A stretch of 43,076 bases of DNA, from NCBI RefSeq assembly GCF_001909055.1, contig NZ_LVWI01000066.1:1-43076 (forward strand), written 5' to 3'. A program made the translations under genes and the position numbers. Source of the stretch: Paenibacillus helianthi (lineage in GTDB: Bacteria > Bacillota > Bacilli > Paenibacillales > Paenibacillaceae). Position 1 is the first letter of the stretch. The number at the start of each line of letters is the position of its first letter. The notes below the pieces were generated by a model. That model ran no database searches and was not told the DNA's origin. It saw nothing but the letters and a program-made list of their open reading frames with translations. This document shows positions 31,577-39,359 of this stretch, in pieces.

Positions 31577-32967
31577 AGAGCTGGCTGCGCATAATTAATT
31601 TGCAACCATTCCCCTTTGTCCGGCGAGACCACACCTTGTTCAGCGGTATATACCACATTCCCCCGGCAGATCGTGGCTGTAACCTTGCAGGATAAAGTCA
31701 TTCCGGTATAGGGGCTGTGCTTGTGCCGATAGAACAGATCCTCTGCAGCCAGTGTGTAATCGGCCGTTGGGTTCAGAAGCACCAGATCGGCATCCAGCCC
31801 CAGCGCGATAGAGCCTTTGCGGTGGTCAAGTCCGAATCGCCGCGCCGGCTTCTCCGACAATAAAGCCGAGACTAGGGTGACCGGCAGTCCGCGCACATGA
31901 ACTCCTTCATGGAACATCAGCTCCAGGCTGCTCTGGGCCCCCGAGATCCCGCCCCAGGCTTCAAAAAACGTTAAATCAGGATTCAGCTTAAGCTCAGGCG
32001 GACAAGGCGAATGATCGGAGGCGATCAGATCGATTTTGCCCTCAGCCAGCACCTCCCACAGCTTTTGCTGCTCTTCAAGGCTTCGGAGCGGCGGAGCGCA
32101 TTTGGCTACAGGCCCCAGCTGTTCCATGCTGTCTTCACTCAGCATCAGATAATGCGGACAGGTTTCCGCCGTCACATCCAGTCCGCGCTGCTTCGCAGCA
32201 TGGATCATCTCAATCGCGGCAGCCGTGCTGATATGCACGAAATGCAGCCGGCAGCCGGTGCGTTCACTGTACAGCAGCGCCCGTGATACTGCCTCAAGCT
32301 CCGCAATCGCAGGGCGGGAAGCCGCGAAGTCCCGCGCTCCGGTCTTACCGCTGCGTACGGCATCCGCCGATAACACGGCCGTAATATCTTCACTCTCCGC
32401 ATGCAGGGCGAGAATACCGCCGAGTGCAGCGATTTTTTGCATTCCCAAATACAGCGTCTCGTCATCCACCTCACGGAAACGCCCTTCTCCTTCACCGCCA
32501 GGATTAGAGATAAAGGCCTTGAAGCCAGTCACGCCGGCCTTCGCCAGATCCTCTAAATCCTCCAGATTCCCTGGAACAAGACCGCCCCACAATACATAAT
32601 CCACTGCAGAATTCCGGGAGGCAGCTTCTGTCTTGAGCTGAAGTGCAGCCTGATTTACCGTAGGCGGATTCCCATTCAGCGGCATATCCGCATAGCAGGT
32701 ACACCCCCCTGCTGCTAACGCTGCCGAACCGGAACGAAATCCCTCCCAGTGGCCAAACGCCGGTTCATTAAAGTGTACATGCATATCGATCATTCCCGGC
32801 AGTACATAGTGCCCCTCCGCATCTATGAGCGTGGTATCTGCCGCCGCCCGAAGCCCTTGGCCCAGTGCAGCGATCTTTCCGTCCTTAACCCCAACATCCA
32901 GCTTCCGTACTTCTCCGGGCAGCACGACATCTCCATTTTTGATAATAAGCTCGTATGATTCCTCCAT
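31573..32967 (-). CDS. pucH: Allantoinase
   Basis: 464-residue cyclic amidohydrolase of the allantoinase/dihydroorotase group, which opens the ring of allantoin to allantoate. The first metal motif is DMHVHFNEP (His63, His65). The bridging lysine is in GVTGFKAFISN, histidines are in LALHAES and RLHFVHIST, and the catalytic Asp is in IASDHSPCPPELK. The last follows the allantoinase rather than the dihydroorotase pattern, and the length also suits allantoinase (AllB/PucH). The start is ATG 32965-32967 with GGAGGT nine bases upstream; a longer open frame includes that site. The 3' end overlaps pucF by four bases. Confidence 0.9.
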   Translation of the reverse strand: MEESYELIIKNGDVVLPGEVRKLDVGVKDGKIAALGQGLRAAADTTLIDAEGHYVLPGMIDMHVHFNEPAFGHWEGFRSGSAALAAGGCTCYADMPLNGNPPTVNQAALQLKTEAASRNSAVDYVLWGGLVPGNLEDLEDLAKAGVTGFKAFISNPGGEGEGRFREVDDETLYLGMQKIAALGGILALHAESEDITAVLSADAVRSGKTGARDFAASRPAIAELEAVSRALLYSERTGCRLHFVHISTAAAIEMIHAAKQRGLDVTAETCPHYLMLSEDSMEQLGPVAKCAPPLRSLEEQQKLWEVLAEGKIDLIASDHSPCPPELKLNPDLTFFEAWGGISGAQSSLELMFHEGVHVRGLPVTLVSALLSEKPARRFGLDHRKGSIALGLDADLVLLNPTADYTLAAEDLFYRHKHSPYTGMTLSCKVTATICRGNVVYTAEQGVVSPDKGEWLQINYAQPAL

Positions 32968-33003
32968 GAATCGGTCACCTCCGGTCATTAACTCTTGCTC
33001 TAT

Positions 33004-33354
33004 TTAGCTGCCCCGGTATGTACTGTAGCCTCCGGGAGCAACAAGCAGCGGAACATGGTAATGATCTTCTGTCTTGGTGATATTGAACCGGATCGGGACC
33101 TGTTCCAGAAAAAAAACTCCTTCCAGTCCGTTACCTCGAAAGTAATCTCCAGCCATGAACAACAGCTCATAGCAGCCCGTGACTAGTTCCACTCCTTCCA
33201 GCAGCGGAGCATCCAGTCTGCCGTCATGGTTTGTAGTTGCCTCACGCAACAGCTTGCCTGGGCCTTCCGCAAGGCTCCAAAGTTGCAGTTTCATCCCCGC
33301 GGCCGGCAATCCACGTGACAGATCCAGCACATGAGTTGTCAGACGCCCGCTCAT
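33004..33354 (-). CDS. pucM: 5-hydroxyisourate hydrolase (transthyretin-like)
   Basis: 116-residue transthyretin-related protein that opens the ring of 5-hydroxyisourate to OHCU, the step after urate oxidase. Key marks are LTTHVLDLSRGLPAAGM at the N-terminus (His), the central TTNHDGRLD, HYHVPLLVAPGGYSTYRGS at the end, and the diagnostic C-terminal YRGS. It is a homotetramer in characterised members. The ATG overlaps the stop of a 53-residue ORF (ATGA), pointing to translational coupling. The allantoinase gene follows after 36 bases. Confidence 0.93.
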   Translation of the reverse strand: MSGRLTTHVLDLSRGLPAAGMKLQLWSLAEGPGKLLREATTNHDGRLDAPLLEGVELVTGCYELLFMAGDYFRGNGLEGVFFLEQVPIRFNITKTEDHYHVPLLVAPGGYSTYRGS

Positions 33355-33512
33355 GCTCCAGACCCTCTTTTCCAGCTATGTCTATCTATCAAGCGGACGC
33401 TCACAGACTGCTGAACCGTTCCCGCATTCATTTCCAAATCATCAGCAATCCCAAGTCTGCATCCCGGATTCCCCAATTCACAGGCTATACCTACTATCCC
33501 CGCTCCAGTCAT
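33351..33512 (-). CDS. Small ORF of 53 residues coupled to pucM
   Basis: An uninterrupted minus-strand frame begins at ATG 33510-33512, exactly eight bases after GGAGGT, and ends at TGA 33351-33353, overlapping the pucM start as ATGA. The product begins MTGAGIVGIACELGNPGCRL and ends DRHSWKRGSGA. It has no signal peptide or strong membrane segment, two cysteines, and no family I recognise. The ideal ribosome binding site and the stop-start overlap are the usual signs of a real operon gene. It occupies the 218-base gap where B. subtilis would have the urate oxidase part of pucL. It could be a small regulatory or partner protein, or a leader that couples pucM translation. Confidence 0.5.
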   Translation of the reverse strand: MTGAGIVGIACELGNPGCRLGIADDLEMNAGTVQQSVSVRLIDRHSWKRGSGA

Positions 33513-33572
33513 GGTAGAGCACCTCCGCTGGTTCTATTGGTCCTATATCTTCTGTTTCAATTCACTCTCGCT

Positions 33573-34106
33573 TTATAGCTCCGTCGTCTTCTCTTGGATC
33601 AGATCATTCAGCCGAAAAGCGGTGATTTTGCCAATCTCAGTAAGCGCCTGCTCCCACTCTTCCTCCAGTGTCCGGTTCACACGTTCTTCAATAGACTGGA
33701 TGATATCATCCTTATTCTTGCCGCGCACAGCCAGGATAAATGGAAAGCGGAATTGTTTCGTATATGCGGCATTCAGCGCGGTGAGCCTGGTGAATTCCTC
33801 CAGAGTCAGGCGGTCCAATCCAGCCCCCTGCTGCTCCGCTGCCGATAACGGACTGACCTGAAGCCGGGTCGCCAAATCCGGATGTGCGCGCAAAAGTTCC
33901 TCTACCTGTTCTTGCTCCGCATTACGTGCCGTATGCACCATAATCTTGTGCAATTCTGCGATGGAGTGAAACGGAATATGCGCATACGCCCCCTCCGCTA
34001 CCCAAGGCGAATGTTCGAAGATTCCTCCAAGATTCACTACAAATTCCGCTTCGCTCATACGGTTTATCTCTTCCAGTGTCAAAAATATAGGCGGTGTCAT
34101 CGTCAC
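33573..34106 (-). CDS. OHCU decarboxylase (UraD type), stand-alone
   Basis: 177-residue 2-oxo-4-hydroxy-4-carboxy-5-ureidoimidazoline decarboxylase, which makes (S)-allantoin stereospecifically. Family marks are FEHSPWVAEGAY, the catalytic His region AHIPFHSIAELHKIM, AHPDLATRLQ, SAAEQQGAGLDRL and FPFILAVRGKNKDDI. It corresponds to the N-terminal domain of B. subtilis PucL, but here it ends cleanly after FRLNDLIQEKTTEL and is not fused to urate oxidase. The start is a GTG at 34104-34106, six bases after AAGGA. An ATG two codons in is possible. It lies 88 bases downstream of the second permease gene. Confidence 0.9.
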   Translation of the reverse strand: MTMTPPIFLTLEEINRMSEAEFVVNLGGIFEHSPWVAEGAYAHIPFHSIAELHKIMVHTARNAEQEQVEELLRAHPDLATRLQVSPLSAAEQQGAGLDRLTLEEFTRLTALNAAYTKQFRFPFILAVRGKNKDDIIQSIEERVNRTLEEEWEQALTEIGKITAFRLNDLIQEKTTEL

Positions 34107-34194
34107 AGGCTTTCCTTCTTTCTCCAGTTAACTCTTTCCCGATTGTTTTTAATTTTAACTTAGATGCTCGAATTGCATAAAATGGGCGTGAGAT

Positions 34195-35124
34195 TCAGAA
34201 CCGCTGCTCTCGAATGAACGGAGTTCCCAGTGATTCCGGTGTGCCGGAGGGCTTGTTGCGGTTGCGGTAGCCGAGGTACATAAGTACCAGAATCGTTACA
34301 ACGTATGGAATCATTTTGAGGAAATAGGGTGGAATCGTACTGCCGAGCAACTGCATGCGAAATCCTAGTGAATCAAGTGCTCCGAATAAATAGGCACAGA
34401 ACAATGCGCGAAGCGGATTCCATCTGGCGAAAATCACCAGACCGACAGCGATCCAGCCCCGGCCTGCCGTAAGCCCTTCATTCCATGTCGGTGCGTAAGA
34501 CAACACCATGTCGGCACCCGCAAGACCAATCAGCACAGTTCCGGCAGTGACATAGCTGTAACGGATCAGCTGTACGCGGATGCCCATAACGTCAGCTGTC
34601 GCCGGGCTGTCTCCAACGGCCCGCAAATGCAGACCCCAGGAGGTGTGGTGAATCAGCAGATGCAGCGCGAGCACCAGCAGTAAGCTGAACCAGGTCAGAT
34701 CATCCATCCGGCCGAAGATATCACCGACTACCGGAATCGACTTCACCCAGCCCAGATCCAGCTTGGGCGAAGTACCCGGCAGCGGAATGCCACTGATGGA
34801 CTTGCCCAGATAAGCACTTAGACCACTGCCGAACAAGGTCATCGCCAGGCCGGACATGGTCTGGTTGGCGCGCAGTGTGACACACAGGAAGGAATGAACG
34901 ATGCCAAGAACAGCAGTGATAGCCATGGCCGCAAGGAGAGCCAGCAGTAGATTTTCTGTGCGGATATAGACGATACAGGTGGTGACCGCCCCCATCAGCA
35001 TCAATCCTTCCGCACCCAGTTGGATAATGCCCGCCCGTTCATTCAGGATACCCCCGAGTGTAGCCAGCAGCAGTGGTGTTCCGGCGGATATGGCGGCGAT
35101 TAATAACTGTGTAGTGAAATCCAT
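34195..35124 (-). CDS. BMP-type ABC transporter permease (NupQ-like)
   Basis: 309-residue polytopic membrane protein with about 8-10 spans, of the branched-chain/BMP-associated permease family (BPD_transp_2) that carries nucleosides and purines in B. subtilis NupNOPQ and related importers. Diagnostic pieces are GGILNERAGIIQLGAEGLML near the N-terminus, LRAVGDSPATADVMGI in the cytoplasmic loop and YAPTWNEGLTAGRGWIAVGL. It forms the translocation path with the permease encoded just upstream. AAGGGAG precedes the ATG. It connects import genes to the catabolic genes in a single operon, which suggests a purine-related substrate. Confidence 0.88.
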   Translation of the reverse strand: MDFTTQLLIAAISAGTPLLLATLGGILNERAGIIQLGAEGLMLMGAVTTCIVYIRTENLLLALLAAMAITAVLGIVHSFLCVTLRANQTMSGLAMTLFGSGLSAYLGKSISGIPLPGTSPKLDLGWVKSIPVVGDIFGRMDDLTWFSLLLVLALHLLIHHTSWGLHLRAVGDSPATADVMGIRVQLIRYSYVTAGTVLIGLAGADMVLSYAPTWNEGLTAGRGWIAVGLVIFARWNPLRALFCAYLFGALDSLGFRMQLLGSTIPPYFLKMIPYVVTILVLMYLGYRNRNKPSGTPESLGTPFIREQRF

Positions 35125-35154
35125 GGGTAAACTCCCTTCTCTAAGAGGATGCTG

Positions 35155-36270
35155 CTATGCGCTCCGGCGGATGCGGAAACGGTGAATCATATCCCCGGCA
35201 ATCAGAAAAAACAGGATTGCCCCCTGCAGCATTTCCGAAATGGACGAAGGCAGACCAATGGTCTGCACACTGTAGCCGCCGACAATAAGGCCACCGAACA
35301 GGATCGAGGTGATGATCAGACCGAGCGGATTCAGCTTGGCAAGCCAGGCGACAATAATAGCGGTGTAGCCGTAACCCGGCGAGATTCCCTGCATCAGCTT
35401 GTGCGTGACGCCGGACACCTCGGCCATGCCTGCAATGCCAGCCAGACCGCCGCTGATCAGCATGACAATAATAATATGCTTCTTGATGTGAATCCCCGCA
35501 TAGCGGGCAGCCGTCGGATTGGCACCAATGAGGCGCAGCTCATAGCCCCAACGGGTAAATTTGATCATCAGATAATAGATGGCTACCGCCACCAGACCAA
35601 AGATCAGCCCGATATGCAGTCTCGTGGTTCCCAGCACCGGCAGCGACTGGGCGGCGGTGAACATCGGTGAACCCGGAAAATTGAAGCCCTTAGGATCTTT
35701 CCATGGACCAAACACTACATAATCCAGCGCAAGCAGTGCTATATAATTCAGCATCAGAGAGGTGATCAGCTCGTTGACGCCGAAATGGGTCCGTGGAATC
35801 GCGGTCATGAGTCCCCAGAGAGCTCCGGCGGCTGTTCCGAATACAAGCATCAGTGTAATAGACCAGAAGGAAGACAGATCGGGAAAATAGATGGTTACCG
35901 CCGTAGCAGCCATTGCCCCAACAGTAAGCTGTCCCTCCGCGCCGATATTCCATACGGAGATGCGGTATGCAACAGCAATCCCCAGTCCGCACAGCAGCAA
36001 CGGTATCGCTTTAACCATTGTTTCGGTGAAGCCATAGGAGGTGCCGAAAGCCCCGCGGAACATTTTTTCGTATACAGTAATCGGGCTCATGCCGTTAGCG
36101 GCGATGAACACCGCACAGAGCAGAAGCGCCAGAATGATAGACAGAACTGGTGACCACCACGGGGAACGCGTTCGGCTTGCATCATACTCCAGACGCATGG
36201 GGAACCGTTTGCCGGGTTTGGCCGGAACGGAGTTCATCAGTACGGCGTCACTTGTATTTTTGGGACTCAT
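35155..36270 (-). CDS. BMP-type ABC transporter permease (NupP-like)
   Basis: 371-residue permease with a long cytoplasmic N-terminus (about 1-40) and about 8-10 membrane spans. Typical features are YRISVWNIGAEGQLTVGAMA, ARYAGIHIKKHI after RLIGANPTA, and SPGYGYTAIIVAWLAKLNPL. It pairs with the smaller permease that follows 30 bases later. Its ATG overlaps the ATPase stop by four bases. Family assignment is firm; nucleoside, xanthine or allantoin as cargo is inferred from neighbours. Confidence 0.88.
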   Translation of the reverse strand: MSPKNTSDAVLMNSVPAKPGKRFPMRLEYDASRTRSPWWSPVLSIILALLLCAVFIAANGMSPITVYEKMFRGAFGTSYGFTETMVKAIPLLLCGLGIAVAYRISVWNIGAEGQLTVGAMAATAVTIYFPDLSSFWSITLMLVFGTAAGALWGLMTAIPRTHFGVNELITSLMLNYIALLALDYVVFGPWKDPKGFNFPGSPMFTAAQSLPVLGTTRLHIGLIFGLVAVAIYYLMIKFTRWGYELRLIGANPTAARYAGIHIKKHIIIVMLISGGLAGIAGMAEVSGVTHKLMQGISPGYGYTAIIVAWLAKLNPLGLIITSILFGGLIVGGYSVQTIGLPSSISEMLQGAILFFLIAGDMIHRFRIRRSA

Positions 36271-37799
36271 ATAGCGCTTGCCTCCTTGTTCTGGATTCCG
36301 GCCATGAGCAGGCCAATGTGCTCCCGGTCCGCATGCTCATGATCACTCTCACCTATGATCGAACCGTTGTACATCACCAGAATCCGGTCAGACAGCTGTA
36401 GCAGTTCATCCAGATCCTCGGATATCAGCAGCACTCCGCTGCCCGTACTGCGCAGCTCCATCAATAAGTCATGCACACCGGCAGTAGCGCCTACATCCAG
36501 CCCCTGGGTTGGATGGACTGCTACCATCAGCTTCGGCTGGTGGCTTACCTCACGGGCGAATAACAGCTTCTGCTGGTTGCCGCCTGACAGCTGCTGTACC
36601 GGGGTATCCAGCTCAGGCGTCTTGACATTGAAGCGTTCGACCAGTGCCTGTGACCAGGAACGGTTTTTAGCCGCCTTCAGAAATCCGAATTTGGAGTGTT
36701 CGTCACTGCGGTAAGACTTGAACAGCAGATTATCTACAGAGCCCAGCCGTCCGGCCAGGCCGCTCTTCATCCGGTTCTCCGGCACATGGGAGATACCCGA
36801 ATCAATAGCGCCGCGCACCGAAGCCGATTTGACAGGCTGGCCGTCAAATTCGATGTCGCCGTTCTTCCAGGTTCGAAGCCCTGTCAGTACTTCTGCCAAT
36901 TCCTTCTGACCATTGCCGGCAACCCCGGCAACTCCTACAATCTCACCTTCGCATACCTTGAGGGACAGGCCGTCCAGCACCTTGCGGCCGTGATCGGCAA
37001 TGACATCCAGATTATTAACCACCAGCAGAGGCTCCCCAACGGAAGCTTCGCGCTCCTGGCGGGTGATTTCAACCTCGCGTCTAACCATCAGGCGGGCCAG
37101 CTCCAGCTCATCCGTCTCTGCCGTGGCCAACGTTGCAATCATTCTTCCTTTGCGCATGACGGAGATACGGTCAGAAGAAGCCATAACCTCCTTCATTTTA
37201 TGCGTAGTCATGATGACTGTCTTACCGGCCTGCTTCATGACCTGCAGGGTCGCAAACAGCTGCTCCACCTCACCCGGAGTCAGCACCGAGGTGGGTTCAT
37301 CCAGAATGATGATATCTGCGCCACGGTAGAGCGTCTTGACGATCTCCACCCGCTGCTGCTCGCCGACGGACAGCTGCCAGATTGGACGATCTACCGGGAA
37401 CTTGAGACCGAACCGCTCCGCCAGGCCTTCAATTTCCCTGTGTTTATTCTTAATCCACTTGTTGCCTCGCCAGAAAGACGACTTTTCGCCAAGCACGATA
37501 TTTTCCGCTGCCGTGAGACTTTGCACCAGTCTGAAGTTTTGAAATACCATGCCGACGCCAAGACGTGCAGCATCTTTGGGGGAACGGATTTTGACCGGCA
37601 GGCCATGAACGAGAATCTCGCCTTCATCCGCTCTGTATACCCCTGAGAGCATACTCATGACCGTGCTTTTACCTGCTCCGTTCTCACCAAGCAACGCGTG
37701 AATCTCACCCGCATTTGCCGAAAAATCGACTTGATCGCTTGCCGTTACAGAACCGAATTTCTTCACGATCCCGCGCATCTCAACCGAAGGGTCCTGCAT
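36267..37799 (-). CDS. Double-domain ABC transporter ATPase (NupO-like)
   Basis: 510-residue ATPase with two fused nucleotide-binding domains, as in RbsA, MglA and NupO. Domain 1 (about 5-240) has Walker A GENGAGKS, the signature LSVGEQQRVEI and Walker B IIILDEPTSVL. Domain 2 (about 255-500) has the degenerate Walker A GVAGNGQ, the signature LSGGNQQKLLFAREV and HPTQGLDVGA in place of a standard Walker B carboxylate. Such asymmetry is normal for this class. AAGGAG precedes the ATG. It powers the BMP-type purine importer. A GC-rich hairpin separates it from the lipoprotein gene, which probably sets the lipoprotein to higher expression. Confidence 0.9.
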   Translation of the reverse strand: MQDPSVEMRGIVKKFGSVTASDQVDFSANAGEIHALLGENGAGKSTVMSMLSGVYRADEGEILVHGLPVKIRSPKDAARLGVGMVFQNFRLVQSLTAAENIVLGEKSSFWRGNKWIKNKHREIEGLAERFGLKFPVDRPIWQLSVGEQQRVEIVKTLYRGADIIILDEPTSVLTPGEVEQLFATLQVMKQAGKTVIMTTHKMKEVMASSDRISVMRKGRMIATLATAETDELELARLMVRREVEITRQEREASVGEPLLVVNNLDVIADHGRKVLDGLSLKVCEGEIVGVAGVAGNGQKELAEVLTGLRTWKNGDIEFDGQPVKSASVRGAIDSGISHVPENRMKSGLAGRLGSVDNLLFKSYRSDEHSKFGFLKAAKNRSWSQALVERFNVKTPELDTPVQQLSGGNQQKLLFAREVSHQPKLMVAVHPTQGLDVGATAGVHDLLMELRSTGSGVLLISEDLDELLQLSDRILVMYNGSIIGESDHEHADREHIGLLMAGIQNKEASAI

Positions 37800-37832
37800 G
37801 ATGGGACGCTCCTTTCCTTATAGTTGTAGTAC

Positions 37833-37871
37833 GGGTGGGGAAGACTCCGCTGTACGGAGCCCGCCCCACCC
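37833..37871 (-). other. GC-rich intercistronic hairpin
   Basis: Outer 8-bp stem GGGTGGGG/CCCCACCC (37833-37840 with 37864-37871) and inner 5-bp stem CTCCG/CGGAG. No T-tract follows on the minus strand. It lies between the binding lipoprotein and ATPase genes, the usual place for a 3' stabilising or partial-attenuation structure. Confidence 0.65.
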
Positions 37872-37905
37872 ATAAGGCCTTGCACTATTCACTTGGTTGC
37901 AGCGC

Positions 37906-39078
37906 TTATTTCGGGATGGTGCCTTCAATGCCTTTGGCCAGCCAGTTCATGGACAGAACTTCTTCAAGGGTCAGCTTTTGGCCTTCCTGTACCTGAACCT
38001 TGCCCTGGTTGTCAGTGATAGGGCCGGTGAATACATCCAGCTCTCCGCTAATGATTTTGGCCTTGGCATCTTCTACAAGCTTCTTCACATCATCCGGAAC
38101 CTTGCTGCCGAACGGTGCAATGTCAATCATTCCGTCAGCCAAATCCCCAGAGTACTGTTCGTTCTTCCAGGTTCCGTCCATTACGGACTGAACAGCCTTC
38201 ACATAATAAGGTCCCCAGTTCCATACAGGGTTGGTCAGATAGCTATCCGGAGCGTATTTGCCCATGTCGGAGTCATTCCCCCCGGCAAAAGCACCGCGTT
38301 CTGCTGCAGCCTGCAGGGTTGCAGGGGAGTCCTGGTAAGCGAGCAGTACATCTGCGCCTTTATCCAAAAGACTGATTGCCGCCTGCCGTTCCGTTGCAGG
38401 ATCATACCAGGTATTCGTCCAAACCACGTCCACCTTAATATCAGGGTTGACGCTCTGAGCGCCCAGTGTAAAGGCGTTGAGGTTATAGATAACCTCACTA
38501 ATCGGGAAGGCTCCTACATAGCCAAGGTGATTTTTCTTGGTCATTTTACCGGCTGCAATACCTGCCAGGTAGCTCCCTTGATAGTTTTTGCCGAAATAGG
38601 TTCCCATGTTGGCGGCTGTTTTGTAGCCGGAAGCATGCATGAATTTTACGTTTGGAAATTTATTGGCTACGTTAAGGGTATAGTCCATATACCCGAAGCT
38701 CGTTGTAAATACGATATCATGACTCTGGGCAAGCTCAGTGATGATGCGTTCGGCATCGGCGCTTTCCGGAACATTTTCTACAGTGTCCGCTTTTATGCCG
38801 AGCTCCTTCTCCATATACTGACGGCCCTGGTCATGCTGGTAGGTATATCCGCCATCACCCGGAGGTCCAATGTAGACAAAGGCAACCGTCGGCTTCTTCG
38901 CTGCCGGCTCTGTTGTTGCCGCCGCCTCTGTTGTTGTGCCCGCATTCGCTGCTGCCGGCGCTTTCGTGCTGCTGGTGTTGTTGCCAGAATTATTGTTGCT
39001 TCCACACCCTGCCAAAACCACCGCCAACAGGAACATTAATGCGAAGCTGAAAGTAACCGCTTGACCCCTTCTTTTCAT
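37906..39078 (-). CDS. BMP-family purine/nucleoside-binding lipoprotein (NupN-like)
   Basis: 390-residue binding protein of the basic membrane protein (BMP/Med/PnrA) family. The signal has MKRRG and a hydrophobic core, and the lipobox VLAGC puts the lipidated Cys at residue 25. An Asn/Ser/Thr/Ala-rich linker runs to about 62. The binding domain opens VAFVYIGPPGDGGYTYQHDQ, with FTTSFGYMD and YAPDSYLTNPVWNWGPYY later. PnrA and NupN homologues bind purine nucleosides. The Trp/Asn/Asp contact residues seem retained but were not mapped exactly. GGAGGAGG precedes the ATG. It is the first structural gene after pucR, separated by 281 bases holding the presumed operon promoter. Confidence 0.88.
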   Translation of the reverse strand: MKRRGQAVTFSFALMFLLAVVLAGCGSNNNSGNNTSSTKAPAAANAGTTTEAAATTEPAAKKPTVAFVYIGPPGDGGYTYQHDQGRQYMEKELGIKADTVENVPESADAERIITELAQSHDIVFTTSFGYMDYTLNVANKFPNVKFMHASGYKTAANMGTYFGKNYQGSYLAGIAAGKMTKKNHLGYVGAFPISEVIYNLNAFTLGAQSVNPDIKVDVVWTNTWYDPATERQAAISLLDKGADVLLAYQDSPATLQAAAERGAFAGGNDSDMGKYAPDSYLTNPVWNWGPYYVKAVQSVMDGTWKNEQYSGDLADGMIDIAPFGSKVPDDVKKLVEDAKAKIISGELDVFTGPITDNQGKVQVQEGQKLTLEEVLSMNWLAKGIEGTIPK

Positions 39079-39359
39079 AATTCTCCTCCTCCAGTAAATC
39101 TCTCATAATAGCTCAAGCCATTAATGTATCTCTACTATACTGAGACACAGCATCCACGTAAATTTATATAACATACGTTTGTGCCATTTTATAAGAACTG
39201 AAGTTTTTTTTGTGCCGAACGCACTATGATACCTCGAATCATCTTTAGAATATGTGATAATTCATAACATGAAACTTGGAATTAGTGTTTTTCATGTCAT
39301 TCCCTCTTGTATCAAGCCGGTTTATGTATCACCTGTTTAAAACCGCCAGGGTGAATACC
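39079..39359 (-). promoter_or_regulatory. Presumed promoter/operator region of the purine operon
   Basis: Contains an 8-bp inverted repeat ACATGAAA...TTTCATGT (39267-39274 and 39290-39297) and two GGCACAAA direct repeats on the minus strand (near 39181-39188 and 39213-39220). There is also an AT-rich stretch with TTATATAAAT about 90 bases before the lipoprotein start. No T-tract terminator separates pucR from the operon, so read-through is possible. I could not find a PucR box of the published B. subtilis type. Confidence 0.4.

Noticed and set aside
34107..34194. Terminator between the importer and catabolic genes
   Set aside because: The stretch is T-rich but no stable stem precedes the T-tract on the minus strand, so the operon is judged continuous.
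39175..39225. Sigma-54-like TGGCAC upstream of the lipoprotein gene
   Set aside because: TGGCAC is present on the minus strand but the -12 element is TATG instead of TTGC at the required spacing, and no sigma-54 activator is nearby.
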